A stretch of DNA of 64,000 bases from Bradyrhizobium jicamae (GCF_001440395.1 NZ_LLXZ01000160.1:16938-80937); one strand, 5' to 3'; counted from the stretch's first letter, positions 25,496 to 35,438 are shown. Program-made: numbers and translations. Notes: a model not told the origin generated them from the letters alone.

Positions 25496-28400
25496 CTACT
25501 GCATCCCCTCGGTGGCGCCGGCGACCGTGGGTCCGGGCGGCCCTGGGTCCGGCACGGCCTTCTCGATTTTGCGATTGATCCGGTCGAGCGCGAGATAGAT
25601 CACCGGCGTCGTATAGAGCGTCAGCAATTGGCTGAGCAGCAGGCCGCCGATGATGGAGATGCCGAGCGGAAACCGCAGTTCGGCGCCGGTGCCGCTTTCG
25701 ATCGCCAACGGCAACGCGCCGAACAGCGCCGCCAGCGTCGTCATCATAATGGGGCGGAATCGCAACAGGCAGGCCTGCACGATGGCTTCATGAGGCGACA
25801 TGCCCTGATGCCGCTCCGCCTCCAGCGCGAAGTCGATCATCATGATCGCGTTCTTCTTGACGATGCCCATCAACAGAATGATGCCGATCAGGCCGATCAC
25901 CGACAGGTCCTGCCCGAACAGCATCAGCGCCAGAATGGCGCCGACGCCTGCGGAGGGCAGCGTCGAGAGAATGGTGATGGGGTGGATGTAGCTCTCGTAC
26001 AGCACGCCGAGCACGATGTAGATGGTGACGATCGCCGCCAGAATGAGCCAGGGCTGGCCGGCCAGCGATTTGGAGAACTCGGCCGCATCGCCCGCGTAGA
26101 CGCCGACGATGCTGCCAGGCATGCCGATCCTGGTCTCGATCTTCTTGAGTTCCGCGACGGCATCGCCGAGCGCCTCGCCGGGCCCGAGGTTGAAGCTGAG
26201 CGAGACCGCCGGAAACTGCGCCAGATGCGAAATCGCCAACGGCGCCGTGGTGCGGGTCAGCGTCGCCACCGCCGACAGCGGCACCTGGGCGTTGGGCGCA
26301 CCGACGGTGGCACTCGCCGCCCCCGGCAGATAGAGTTTTGACAGGATCGACGGATCGCGCTGGTACATCGGCATCGCCTCCAGCACCACGCGGTACTGGT
26401 TGGCCTGGCCGTAGATCGTCGAAATCTGACGCTGCGCGAAGGCGTCGTTGAGGGTGTCGTTGACCGCCTGGATGCTGACGCCGAGCTGGCCGGCGCGCTG
26501 GCGATCGATGTTGAGCGCCGCGCGCAGGCCGCCTTCCTGGGCTTCCGACGAGACGTCGCGGAACAGCGGATCCTTGCGCATTTCGGCAATCAGCTTCCGC
26601 GACCACAGCGACACTTCCGCCGCGTCGGTGCCGGTCAGTGTATACTGGTACTGCGAGCGGCTCGACTGGGTCGAGATCTGTACGTCCTGCACCGGCTGGA
26701 AGTAGATCGTCATGCCGGGGATCGAGGCGGTGCGCTGCTTCAGCCGGTCGACCACGATTGAAATGTCGTCCTCCCGCTCGCCGCGCGGCCGCAGCGTCAT
26801 CACCAGACGCCCGACATTGGTGGTCGGATTGACGGAACCGGCTCCAATCACGGAGACCACGCCGACCACATCCGGATCGGCCTGGATCGCGGCCGCGGCA
26901 GCCGCCTGGCGGCTCTGCATTTCGGCAAAGGAAACGTCGGGGCCGGCCTCGGTCACCGCGGTGATCGAGGCGGTGTCCTGCAGCGGCAGGAAGCCCTTCG
27001 GCGCGACCACGTACATCAGAAGCGTCGCGACAATGGTGGCAAAGGTCACCATCAGCGTCGCGCGCTGGCGCTGCAGCACCCACAGCAGCGTGCGATGGTA
27101 CAAGTCGACCGTGCGGTCGATGAAGCGGCTGACGGCCGCAAGGCCGGGAACCGTCATCTCCTCGCCGACATGCTTGAGCAGCCGCGAGCACATCATCGGC
27201 GTCAGCGTGAGCGATACGATCGCCGAGGTCACGACTGCGATTGTCAGCGTCAGCGCAAACTCGCGGAACATGCGTCCGACCAGCCCGGACATGAACAGAA
27301 GCGGGATGAACACCGCGATCAGCGACACCGTCAGCGAGATCACGGTGAAGCCGATTTCGCTGGCGCCCTTCAGCGACGCCTCCATCACGGACTCGCCGTT
27401 TTCCATATGGCGGACGATGTTCTCGATCATCACGATGGCGTCGTCGACCACGAAGCCGGTGCCGATCGTGAGCGCCATCAGCGAAAGATTGTCGAGGCTG
27501 AAGCCTGCGAAATACATGATGCCGAAGCTCGTGATCAGCGACAGCGGCAGCGCCACGCCCGCGATCAGGGTGGCGCGCAGCGAGCGGAGGAACAACAGCA
27601 CCACCAAAGTCACCAGCACCACGGCAAGGATCAGCGTGAACTGGACGTCCCGCACCGAGGCCCGAATGGTGACGGTGCGGTCGGAGACCACGTGCAAATT
27701 GACGCCGGCCGGGATCGAGCGTTGCAGCTTGGGAATTTCCTCCCGGATCTGCCTGACGACCTCGATGACGTTGGCGCCGGGCTGCCGCTGGATGTCGATG
27801 ATCACGGCCGGCGTGCCCTGGTACCAGCCGCCGGTGCGATCGTTCTCCAACCCGTCGATGATGATGGCGACGTCGCCGATCGTGACCGGGGAGCCGTTGC
27901 GATAGGCGATGATGATCGGCCTGTAGGCGTCCGCCGCCGCGATCTGGTCGTTGGCGGCGATGGTGTAGGCCTGCTGCGCGCCGTCGAGCGATCCCTTCGG
28001 CCCCGACACGTTGGCGCCCGCGATGGCGTTGCGCAGATCCTCCATCGAGATGCCATAGGCGGCGAGCCGCGCCAGATCAGCCTGCACCCGCACCGCAGGC
28101 TTCAGCCCGCCAAGAATGGCGACGCGCCCGACGCCGGAAATCTGGCTGAGCCGCTGACCGAGAAGGGTGTCGGCGATATCGCTCATCGCGCGCAGCGAAA
28201 TCGTCTCCGACGTCAGCGCCAGCGTCAGCACCGGCGCGTCGGCCGGGTTCACCTTGGCGTAGGTCGGCGGATACGGCAGGTTCTTCGGCAGGATTCCGGC
28301 GGCGGCGTTGATCGCGGCCTGCACGTCCTGGGTGGCGCCGTCGATGTCGCGGTTGAGGTCGAACTGCAGCGAGATCTGGCTGACGCCATACGAAGAGGTC

Positions 28401-28645
28401 GACTGCATCGACGACAGCGACGGGATCTGCCCGAGCTGACGCTCGAGCGGCGCGGTGATCAGGGATGCCACCACGTCGGGACTCGCGCCCGGCAGTTGCG
28501 TCGTCACCTGCACGGTCGGGAAATCGACCTGCGGCAGCGCCGATACCGGCAGCGCCCAATAGCCGAGCGCGCCGCCGATCATCAGCGCGATCCCCAACAG
28601 CGAGGTCGCGATCGGCCGGCGGATGAACGGTTCGGATACGCTCAT
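25496..28645 (-). CDS. mdtB: RND multidrug efflux permease, MdtB type
   Basis: This 1049-residue pump is paralogous to the next gene. It starts MSVSEPFIRRPIATSLLGIALM, and the porter domain PQVDFPTVQV is typical. VDDAIVMIEN in TM4 carries the proton-relay Asp residues. Family length is about 1040. Two adjacent RND genes after one adaptor is the hallmark of MdtABC-type systems, in which the pumps form a mixed trimer. The gene starts 39 bp after the adaptor and ends directly against the second pump. Confidence 0.9.
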   Translation of the reverse strand: MSVSEPFIRRPIATSLLGIALMIGGALGYWALPVSALPQVDFPTVQVTTQLPGASPDVVASLITAPLERQLGQIPSLSSMQSTSSYGVSQISLQFDLNRDIDGATQDVQAAINAAAGILPKNLPYPPTYAKVNPADAPVLTLALTSETISLRAMSDIADTLLGQRLSQISGVGRVAILGGLKPAVRVQADLARLAAYGISMEDLRNAIAGANVSGPKGSLDGAQQAYTIAANDQIAAADAYRPIIIAYRNGSPVTIGDVAIIIDGLENDRTGGWYQGTPAVIIDIQRQPGANVIEVVRQIREEIPKLQRSIPAGVNLHVVSDRTVTIRASVRDVQFTLILAVVLVTLVVLLFLRSLRATLIAGVALPLSLITSFGIMYFAGFSLDNLSLMALTIGTGFVVDDAIVMIENIVRHMENGESVMEASLKGASEIGFTVISLTVSLIAVFIPLLFMSGLVGRMFREFALTLTIAVVTSAIVSLTLTPMMCSRLLKHVGEEMTVPGLAAVSRFIDRTVDLYHRTLLWVLQRQRATLMVTFATIVATLLMYVVAPKGFLPLQDTASITAVTEAGPDVSFAEMQSRQAAAAAAIQADPDVVGVVSVIGAGSVNPTTNVGRLVMTLRPRGEREDDISIVVDRLKQRTASIPGMTIYFQPVQDVQISTQSSRSQYQYTLTGTDAAEVSLWSRKLIAEMRKDPLFRDVSSEAQEGGLRAALNIDRQRAGQLGVSIQAVNDTLNDAFAQRQISTIYGQANQYRVVLEAMPMYQRDPSILSKLYLPGAASATVGAPNAQVPLSAVATLTRTTAPLAISHLAQFPAVSLSFNLGPGEALGDAVAELKKIETRIGMPGSIVGVYAGDAAEFSKSLAGQPWLILAAIVTIYIVLGVLYESYIHPITILSTLPSAGVGAILALMLFGQDLSVIGLIGIILLMGIVKKNAIMMIDFALEAERHQGMSPHEAIVQACLLRFRPIMMTTLAALFGALPLAIESGTGAELRFPLGISIIGGLLLSQLLTLYTTPVIYLALDRINRKIEKAVPDPGPPGPTVAGATEGMQ

Positions 28646-28684
28646 GGTTGCGTACTCATGGCTTTGCGAAGGTGGTTCAAACGA

Positions 28685-30085
28685 TCAGGGCTGCGAATTC
28701 GCCGCGCCGCCCGATGATGGCTCGCCTCTCGCCGGTCCGGTTTGTCCCTTCTGGTCGCCCTCGCCGCTTTCGCGCTTGCCGCGGGGCTCGCCGTCCTTGC
28801 CCTGATGGACCTGGCCGTCCTTGCCCTGACCCGCCTTGGCATCGGGGCTGCGGCTGCGCTTGCGCGGCGCGAGGTCAGCGGTCGGCGCCCGATCGTCGGT
28901 ACCGATCAGGACCCTGGCGCCGTCGGACAGATTGGCAAAGCCTGTCGTCACCACACGGTCGGACGTCGAGAGGCCGCTCGCGATCACCGCGTCGTTCTCG
29001 TTCTGCTGCGTCACCACGATTGCCTTGGCGGTCGCGACATTGTCGGGACCGATCACATAGCTGAAGGTGCCGGCGGGACCGCGCTGTACCGCCGAGGTCG
29101 GCACCACGATCGCCTTCTCCAGCGTTTCGACCTTCAGCCGAACATTGACGAACTGTCCGGGCCAGAGCTGGAATTTGGCGTTCGGAAATTCGGCCTTCAG
29201 CTTCAGTGTGCCCGTGGTCGGGTCGACCTGGTTGTCGATGCCCTTCAGCGTGCCGGTATCGGCCACCGTCACGCCGTCATTGCCGAACACGTCCACCGCG
29301 AGCGGCCCCTTGGCGGCGGCGGCGTTGACGCGCACGATCTGCTGCTGCGGCAGGCTGAACTGCACCGCGATCGGCTGCAACTGCGTCAGGATGACGAGCC
29401 CGGTCGCGTCGGCGGCGCGGATGATGTTGCCCTGGTCGACCTGGCGCAGGCCGGCGCGCCCGGTCAGCGGCGCGATAATCTTGGTGTAGCCGAGCATCGC
29501 CTGCGCATTGTCGATCGCAGCCTGGTCGGCCTTCACCAGCGCCTCCTGCTGGGCGACCACCGCGCGCTGCGTATCGGCCTGCTGCTTGGAGCCGGCGTTC
29601 GAGGCGGCCAGTTGCTGATAGCGCGCCAGATCGAGCTTCTGGTTGGCAAGCAGCGCCTCGTCCTGCGCCTTCTTGGCCACTGCCTGATCGTACTGGGCCT
29701 GGTAGATCACGGGATCGATCTCGGCCAGCACGTCGCCCTGCTTGACGTCCTGGCCCTCGACGAAGTTGACCTTGATCAGCTTGCCGTCGACCTGCGAGCG
29801 CACCGTCACCGTGTTCAGCGCACGGACCGCGCCGACCGCGTCCAGATAGACCGGGACATCCTGCGTGCGCGGCGTTGCCGCCAGTACCGGTACCGGCAGG
29901 TCGGGACGCGCGCCGGGCCCGTTGCGGCCCCCCGGCTTCTGCTGAAAGGCGTTCCAGCCGAGATAGCCGAGCCCGCCGAGGATCAACAAGGTGATCGTCA
30001 ACGACACCATCCGCCGGCCAATCCCACGCGCGACGCGCTTGCGCGTCGTCTTCGCGTCTTCCTTTATTTCCGGCTTAAAGAGCAT
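28685..30085 (-). CDS. mdtA: periplasmic adaptor of the MdtABC-type system
   Basis: This 466-residue protein has an N-terminal anchor (VSLTITLLILGGLGYLGW), then PVPVLAATPRTQDVPVYLDAVGAV, a lipoyl half with KVNFVEGQDVKQGDVLAEIDP, a coiled-coil hairpin, and a second half YTKIIAPLTGRAGLRQVDQGN. The barrel and membrane-proximal domains follow. The C-terminal 70 residues are highly charged and low-complexity (Lys, Gly, Asp, Arg), an unusual extension compared with MdtA (about 415 residues). The start overlaps the end of the outer-membrane-factor gene by 11 bp. Confidence 0.9.
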   Translation of the reverse strand: MLFKPEIKEDAKTTRKRVARGIGRRMVSLTITLLILGGLGYLGWNAFQQKPGGRNGPGARPDLPVPVLAATPRTQDVPVYLDAVGAVRALNTVTVRSQVDGKLIKVNFVEGQDVKQGDVLAEIDPVIYQAQYDQAVAKKAQDEALLANQKLDLARYQQLAASNAGSKQQADTQRAVVAQQEALVKADQAAIDNAQAMLGYTKIIAPLTGRAGLRQVDQGNIIRAADATGLVILTQLQPIAVQFSLPQQQIVRVNAAAAKGPLAVDVFGNDGVTVADTGTLKGIDNQVDPTTGTLKLKAEFPNAKFQLWPGQFVNVRLKVETLEKAIVVPTSAVQRGPAGTFSYVIGPDNVATAKAIVVTQQNENDAVIASGLSTSDRVVTTGFANLSDGARVLIGTDDRAPTADLAPRKRSRSPDAKAGQGKDGQVHQGKDGEPRGKRESGEGDQKGQTGPARGEPSSGGAANSQP

Positions 30086-31658
30086 CGACCGGCCTTTCCA
30101 TCCTAGGCTCCCAGCCGCCCCCCAGCGCCTGATAGAGGCTGACGATCGCCTGCAGCCGGGCCAGTTGGGCCTGCCACAGCAAATCCTCCGCCTGGAATAA
30201 CGTCGTCTGCGTATTTAGCACAGTTACGATATCGGCGGTTCCAGCCCGCAACTGCTGCTCGGCAAGCTGGAAGGCCCGCCGCGATGCCGCCACCACTTCG
30301 CGCTGCAGCCGCAGCCTCTCCGTGGTCTGGCGGATCGAGTACAGGGCGTTATCGACATCGGCAAAGGACTGCACCACCGTCTTGCGGTAGATCTGCAGCA
30401 ATTCATCCTGCCGCGCCTTGGTGAACTCGAAATTGCCGAGGATCCGTCCGCCGTCGAAGATCGGCTGGGTCAGGCTGCCGACCATGCTGAAGAAGGCGGC
30501 GTGCGGCTGGAACAGCGAGGTCAGCGCCGAACTCTGATAGCCGCCCTGCCCGGTCAGTTGGATGCTCGGAAAGAACTGCGCGCGGGCATTGCCGACATTG
30601 GCGGTTGCAGAAGCAAGTTGGGCTTCCTGACGCCGGATGTCGGGACGCTGCGTTAACAGCTCCGACGGTAACCCGGGTGTGACCCGAGGGATGGCGATCT
30701 GGTTGAGTGATCCACCGGCGACGCGCACGGCTTCCGGCGGCCGTGACACCAGGGTTGCCAGCGCGTTGATGTTCTGATCGAGCGTCTGCCGCAGTGGCGG
30801 CACCTGCGCGCGCTGGTTGGCGACCACACTCTCCTGCTGCGCGACGTCGAGGTCGGTTCCGGTCCCGGCTTTGAAGCGGTCGCGGATGGCGTTGAGGATG
30901 CGCTCGGCGCTGGCGATGTTCTGCTGCGCGGTTCGAAGCCGGTCCTGCGCGGTTAGCACCTGGAAATAGGCGTTAGCCACCGTCGTCAGCGTGGTCAGCG
31001 CGACGACGTCGCGGTCGAAGCGGTTGGCGACCGCGGTCTCTTCCGCGGCCTGCGCGGCGTCGCGGTTCTTGCCCCAGAAATCCAGTTCATAGCTGGCGCT
31101 GAACGAGGCCGAATAATTCACCACCTCGCGACCGCCATTGGTGAGGCCGCTGGCGCTCGATCCGGAGGTGCGCGAATAGGCCTCCTGACCGGTACCGCTG
31201 AGGCTCGGCAGCAACGCCGCGCCCGCGATCCGCGCCTGCGCATCGGCCTGCTGGAACCGAGCGGTAGCCGCCGCAATGTCCAGATTGACGGTCTGCGCCT
31301 CCTCCATCAGGCTCGTCAGCTCCCGCGAACGGAAGCCCCGCCACCAGTCGAGCGTCGGCGGCGCATCCTTGGGCTTCGAAAGCCGGGCCGCCTTGTAGCC
31401 CTCGGGAATATCGAGTGCGGGATCGGGCAGGTCCTTGGTCAAGATGCAGCCAGCGGAACTGGCAACGAGGCCAAGCACCGCAAGTGATCGCGCCAGCCGC
31501 TTGGCGCCGGGGACCAACCAGCCTTCTATCGCCGCAGTTGCAATTCGCTGGGTCACACCCGTTCTCCACCGGGCAAATCCCGGCCCGACGAACGACGAGC
31601 GCTTCTCCTGGTAGCCTGCAACTTCACGGGGGTGATGCTTTCGTTGGAACTGCCTCAT
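30075..31658 (-). CDS. NodT-family outer membrane lipoprotein efflux factor
   Basis: The ATG at 31658 (AAGGG upstream) gives 527 residues; the frame is open to 31796. After a long basic N-terminus a lipoprotein signal is visible, LAVLGLVASSAGC, followed by ILTKDLPDPALDIPEGYKAARL and DWWRGFRSRELTSLMEEA, typical of the NodT/OprM branch of the TolC superfamily. Two OEP repeats follow. It would be the outer-membrane channel for the downstream pump. The N-terminal 70 residues before the lipobox are unusually long, so an internal start closer to the signal segment is possible. It is the first gene of the operon. Confidence 0.88.
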   Translation of the reverse strand: MRQFQRKHHPREVAGYQEKRSSFVGPGFARWRTGVTQRIATAAIEGWLVPGAKRLARSLAVLGLVASSAGCILTKDLPDPALDIPEGYKAARLSKPKDAPPTLDWWRGFRSRELTSLMEEAQTVNLDIAAATARFQQADAQARIAGAALLPSLSGTGQEAYSRTSGSSASGLTNGGREVVNYSASFSASYELDFWGKNRDAAQAAEETAVANRFDRDVVALTTLTTVANAYFQVLTAQDRLRTAQQNIASAERILNAIRDRFKAGTGTDLDVAQQESVVANQRAQVPPLRQTLDQNINALATLVSRPPEAVRVAGGSLNQIAIPRVTPGLPSELLTQRPDIRRQEAQLASATANVGNARAQFFPSIQLTGQGGYQSSALTSLFQPHAAFFSMVGSLTQPIFDGGRILGNFEFTKARQDELLQIYRKTVVQSFADVDNALYSIRQTTERLRLQREVVAASRRAFQLAEQQLRAGTADIVTVLNTQTTLFQAEDLLWQAQLARLQAIVSLYQALGGGWEPRMERPVDAL

Positions 31659-31901
31659 ACTACCCTTGCGGCCGGGACGCGGACAGTCCCGCGCAGCGCT
31701 TCGCCAATGTGTTGCACGGACGCGAAAAACACCTGGCAATGTGCTCATCCCCCTTATTTTATAGGGTTTCGGACGATGCCGGGCTCCACGGGACACCGAA
31801 ATCTTACGAAGATTTCATGGGGTTTTTCCCCTGCCTGTGGCCGATTTGAAACCCCTGGAATGGCCCCCGCGTATCTCGCTCCGTGCAATGGAGGGCCAAA
31901 A

Positions 31902-33215
31902 ATGCGGGTCGCGGTGGTCGGTACGGGAATCAGCGGCAATGCCGCAGCCTGGACCTTGTCTAAACTTTATCCGGTCACCGTGTACGACTGCGAACTCAGG
32001 CCCGGCGGCCACAGCCACACCGTCGGCATCGACTATGACGGTACCAAACTTGCGGTCGACATCGGCTTCATCGTCTACAACGAACTGAACTATCCTGACC
32101 TCACGGCTCTGTTTGCCCATCTCGGCGTCGAAACCGTCGAAAGCTGCATGAGCTTTGCGGTGACGGCGGACACCGGCCGCTTCGAGTGGAAGGGCGGCGG
32201 CAGCAACTGGTTCGAGACCGCATGCGGACTGTTCGCGCAGCCCATCAACCTGTTGTCGCCCTCCTACCTCTGGATGCTGCGCGATATCCTCACCTTCAAC
32301 CAGCAGAGCATCGAGGATTACGCCGCGGGCAGACTGGCCGGGCTGACGCTCGGCGAATATTTCCGCACGCGTCACTTTGCGCCGCGGCTGCTGACCGACT
32401 ATCTGGCGCCGATGGGCGCTGCGATCTGGTCGGCGCCGTCGAGCGAGATCCTGGATTTCCCGGCCGAAAACTTCGTCGCCTTTTTCGCCAACCATCGCCT
32501 GCTGCAGTACGACCGCCCGGTCTGGCGCACCGTCAAGGGCGGCAGCCAGCGCTATGTCGACAAACTGACCGCCTCGTTCCGCGACCGGATCAAGCTCGGC
32601 TGCGCCGTCACCGCCATCGAGCGCACCGCGCATGGCGTCGTCGTGCACGACAGCCACGGCAAGGCCAATGCTTACGACCATGTCGTGATCGCGTCCCACA
32701 GCGATCAGGCGCTGGCGATGCTGTCGGACGCCGACGATCGCGAGCGTTCAATCCTGGGCGCGATAGGCTATTCGCCCAATACGATCTACCTGCATCGCGA
32801 TATCAGCCTGATGCCGAAGCGCCGGCGCGCCTGGGCGTCGTGGAATTTCCTGCGCTGGCCGCGCCAGGCAACCGTCGATAACGACGTCTCCGTGACCTAC
32901 TGGATGAACGAGCTGCAGGGCATCGATCCCGACAAGCCGCTGTTCGTCAGCCTCAACCCGCCGGTTGCGCCCGATCCCGCGCTGACCTTCGGCAAGTTTT
33001 TTTGCGAGCATCCGCAGTACAACGCCGCCGCCTTTGCCGCCCAGAAGCGCCTGCCCGAAATTCAAGGCAAGCGGCATACCTGGTTCTGCGGCGCGTGGAC
33101 CGGATACGGCTTTCACGAGGACGGATTGCGCTCGGGCCTTGCGGTTGCCGAAGCGCTCGGCGCGACGGCGCCATGGCGCGAAGTGACGCGAGAACTGGCG
33201 GAAGCTGCGGAGTAG
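31902..33215 (+). CDS. FAD-dependent amine-oxidase-like oxidoreductase
   Basis: This 437-residue protein has an N-terminal FAD-binding Rossmann fold (VAVVGTGISGNAAAW) and the flavin-associated block ELRPGGHSHTVGIDYDG. GGSQRYVDKL and the C-terminal FCGAWTGYGFHEDGLRSGLAVAEAL complete the amine-oxidase/phytoene-desaturase-like FAD domain. The ATG at 31902 has GGAGGG upstream; the longer frame from 31632 runs into the divergent promoter. This protein type is regularly found beside DUF1365 and cyclopropane-synthase genes, as here. It is proposed to oxidise or desaturate a membrane-lipid acyl chain. It is the first gene of a three-gene operon. Confidence 0.9.
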   Translation: MRVAVVGTGISGNAAAWTLSKLYPVTVYDCELRPGGHSHTVGIDYDGTKLAVDIGFIVYNELNYPDLTALFAHLGVETVESCMSFAVTADTGRFEWKGGGSNWFETACGLFAQPINLLSPSYLWMLRDILTFNQQSIEDYAAGRLAGLTLGEYFRTRHFAPRLLTDYLAPMGAAIWSAPSSEILDFPAENFVAFFANHRLLQYDRPVWRTVKGGSQRYVDKLTASFRDRIKLGCAVTAIERTAHGVVVHDSHGKANAYDHVVIASHSDQALAMLSDADDRERSILGAIGYSPNTIYLHRDISLMPKRRRAWASWNFLRWPRQATVDNDVSVTYWMNELQGIDPDKPLFVSLNPPVAPDPALTFGKFFCEHPQYNAAAFAAQKRLPEIQGKRHTWFCGAWTGYGFHEDGLRSGLAVAEALGATAPWREVTRELAEAAE

Positions 33216-33219
33216 CCCC

Positions 33220-34095
33220 ATGAGGGAAACACCGACAAGAGCGGACGCTGCGGCGCTTTACATCGGCGACGTCATGCATGCGCGGCTGAAGCCGATCGGC
33301 CATCGCTTCAGCTATCGCGTGATGAGCCTCTTGATCGATCTGGACCGGCTGGAAGACGCGAACCGGCAGTCGCCGCTGTTCGGCGTCAACCGCGCGGCGC
33401 TCTACAGTTTTCATGAGGTCGACCACGGCGCGCGCGACGGTTCACCCTTGCGCGCCTATGCGCAGCGTTGTGCGGCCGAACGCGGCATCGACCTCGCAGG
33501 CGGGCGGGTGCTGCTGCTCTGCTATCCTCGTCTGCTAGGCTACGCATTCAATCCGTTGTCGGTCTATTTCTGCTATCGCGAGAACGGTGATCTGGCGCTT
33601 CTGATCTACGAGGTGCGCAACACCTTTGGCGATATCCACGCTTACGTCGTTCCGGTGACATCACGCGATGTCAGTTGCGCCGGCGTGCGGCAGCGGCAGG
33701 ACAAGCTGCTCTACGTCTCGCCCTTTATCGAGATGGCGATGCGCTACCATTTCCGCGTGCTGCCGCCCGGCGAGCGTGTGCAGTTGCGAATTCTGGAAAC
33801 CAGCCGCGAAGGCCCCCTGCTCGCTGCAACCTTCAATGGTCGCCGCCGCATGCTCAACACCAAGGAGTTGTTGCGCGCGTTGTTCGCCCTGCCGCTGGTC
33901 ACATTCAAGGTCATGGCGGCGATACATTGGGAGGCGCTGCGGCTCTGGCTCAAGGGCGCGCGGCTGGTCCCGCGGCAGCATGCCGCCTTCAATACCGGCT
34001 TGGCGAGCGGGAACGGCAACGATTATACTTCGCCAGCGTTGTCCGCCCATGCCAAAGACCGAGCAGGGCCGATTGGCCATGCGAAGTCGGGGTAA
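33220..34095 (+). CDS. DUF1365 family protein
   Basis: This 291-residue protein has the family pattern: IGDVMHARLKPIGHRFSYRV near the start, then LLCYPRLLGYAFNPLSVYFCYRENGDLALLIYEVRNTFGD read in parts, and YVSPFIEMAMRYHF in the middle. The start is 4 bp after the oxidoreductase stop codon. The family's biochemical role is unknown. It almost always accompanies the FAD oxidoreductase and Cfa-like methyltransferase, so a structural or catalytic role in acyl-chain modification is inferred. Confidence 0.9.
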   Translation: MRETPTRADAAALYIGDVMHARLKPIGHRFSYRVMSLLIDLDRLEDANRQSPLFGVNRAALYSFHEVDHGARDGSPLRAYAQRCAAERGIDLAGGRVLLLCYPRLLGYAFNPLSVYFCYRENGDLALLIYEVRNTFGDIHAYVVPVTSRDVSCAGVRQRQDKLLYVSPFIEMAMRYHFRVLPPGERVQLRILETSREGPLLAATFNGRRRMLNTKELLRALFALPLVTFKVMAAIHWEALRLWLKGARLVPRQHAAFNTGLASGNGNDYTSPALSAHAKDRAGPIGHAKSG

Positions 34096-34117
34096 ACCGA
34101 CGTTCGATGGATCGCAC

Positions 34118-35347
34118 ATGTCCGAGTTGATTTCGGTCACATCGGAAACCGTAGACGCAACGTTTCCGGAATTGCCCCGCCTGGTCCGCCTGGCGCTGGG
34201 CTTCGGTTCAAAGCTGCAACATGGCACGCTCGACGTGACGCTCGCTGACGGCCGCATCGTGCGGCTGGGCGGCAACGGGCCGGGGCCGGCGGCGGCGATG
34301 AAGATCTACGATTACGGCTTTGCCTCGCGACTCCTACGCGGCGGCGACATCGGCATTGCGGAAGCCTATCTGCGCGGCGAATGGGACACGCCCGACCTCA
34401 CGCAATTCCTCTATTTGTTCTGCGTCAACCAGGACTGGATGCAGACGATGCTGGTCGCCAACCCGCTGGCGCGCACGCTGCAGTTCGTCAGGCATTGGCT
34501 CAACCGCAACACGCGGCGGCAGGCCCGCCGCAACATCTATGCGCATTACGACATCGGCAACGCCTTCTATTCGGCGTGGCTCGATCCGAGCATGACCTAT
34601 TCGTCGGCGCTGTTCGAGGACGACACGCCCGACCTGACGGCCGCACAACACAACAAGTACCGGCGGCTCGCCGAGGCCATCGATCTGCGGCCGGGCCAGA
34701 AGCTGCTGGAGATTGGCTGTGGATGGGGTGGCTTTGCCGAATACGCCGCCAAGACGTTCGGCGCCAGGGTGGTAGGCCTCACCATCAGCAAGGAGCAGCG
34801 CGATTTCGCAACTGCGCGGATTCACAATGCCGGGCTCAGCGACAAGGTCGAGATCAAGCTCCGGGATTATCGCGACGAGCGCGACCGTTACGACCGCATC
34901 GCTTCGATCGAGATGATCGAGGCGGTCGGCGAGCAATTCTGGCCGAACTATTTTTCACAGTTGCGCGACCGCCTGCTGCCCGGAGGGCTCGCCGGCATCC
35001 AGGCCATCACCATCCAGGACAGCCTGTTCCAGACCTACCGCCGCGAAGTGGACTTCATCCAGCGCTACGTCTTCCCCGGCGGGATGCTGCCCTCGCCGGA
35101 GATTCTCAAAACGCTGGGCGAGCGCTTCGGCGTTCCCGTCATCCGCGAGCGCATCTTTGGGCAAGATTATGCCAAGACGCTTGCGATCTGGCGAAACAAT
35201 TTCCGCGCGGCGTGGCCGAACCTGATGCCATCAGGCTTCGACGACCGCTTCCGCCGGCTCTGGGAATATTACCTCGCCTATTGCGAGGCCGGTTTCCTGT
35301 CGGGAAATATCGACGTGCGCCAGGTGGTGTTTGCGAAATCGGGCTGA
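34118..35347 (+). CDS. cfa: cyclopropane-fatty-acyl-phospholipid synthase family methyltransferase
   Basis: This 409-residue protein starts at the ATG at 34118, 22 bp after the DUF1365 gene; the upstream open frame is a shadow. It has the N-terminal lipid-binding part (LRGEWDTPDLTQFL), then YAHYDIGNAFYSAWLDPSMTYS. The SAM-binding loop LEIGCGWGGFAEYAA lies around residues 197-211, with IEMIEAVGEQFW and QRYVFPGGMLPS further on, all characteristic of CFA synthases. It adds a methylene or methyl group from S-adenosylmethionine to an unsaturated acyl chain in the membrane. With an FAD oxidoreductase and DUF1365 alongside, products other than simple cyclopropanes, such as methylated or furan fatty acids, are possible. 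Confidence 0.93.
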   Translation: MSELISVTSETVDATFPELPRLVRLALGFGSKLQHGTLDVTLADGRIVRLGGNGPGPAAAMKIYDYGFASRLLRGGDIGIAEAYLRGEWDTPDLTQFLYLFCVNQDWMQTMLVANPLARTLQFVRHWLNRNTRRQARRNIYAHYDIGNAFYSAWLDPSMTYSSALFEDDTPDLTAAQHNKYRRLAEAIDLRPGQKLLEIGCGWGGFAEYAAKTFGARVVGLTISKEQRDFATARIHNAGLSDKVEIKLRDYRDERDRYDRIASIEMIEAVGEQFWPNYFSQLRDRLLPGGLAGIQAITIQDSLFQTYRREVDFIQRYVFPGGMLPSPEILKTLGERFGVPVIRERIFGQDYAKTLAIWRNNFRAAWPNLMPSGFDDRFRRLWEYYLAYCEAGFLSGNIDVRQVVFAKSG

Positions 35348-35438
35348 CCTGCCCTGCCGCAACGCTGGCTTGTGCGGCTAGCGGCGGTCCTTTAGGGTCG
35401 CTCAACGATTAGGCAAACAAACCGGCGATTTCAACGAC

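Noticed and set aside
27095..28717. Long plus-strand ORF (540 codons) opposite mdtB
   Set aside because: Same reason: mirror of RND coding sequence, no domain pattern or ribosome-binding site.
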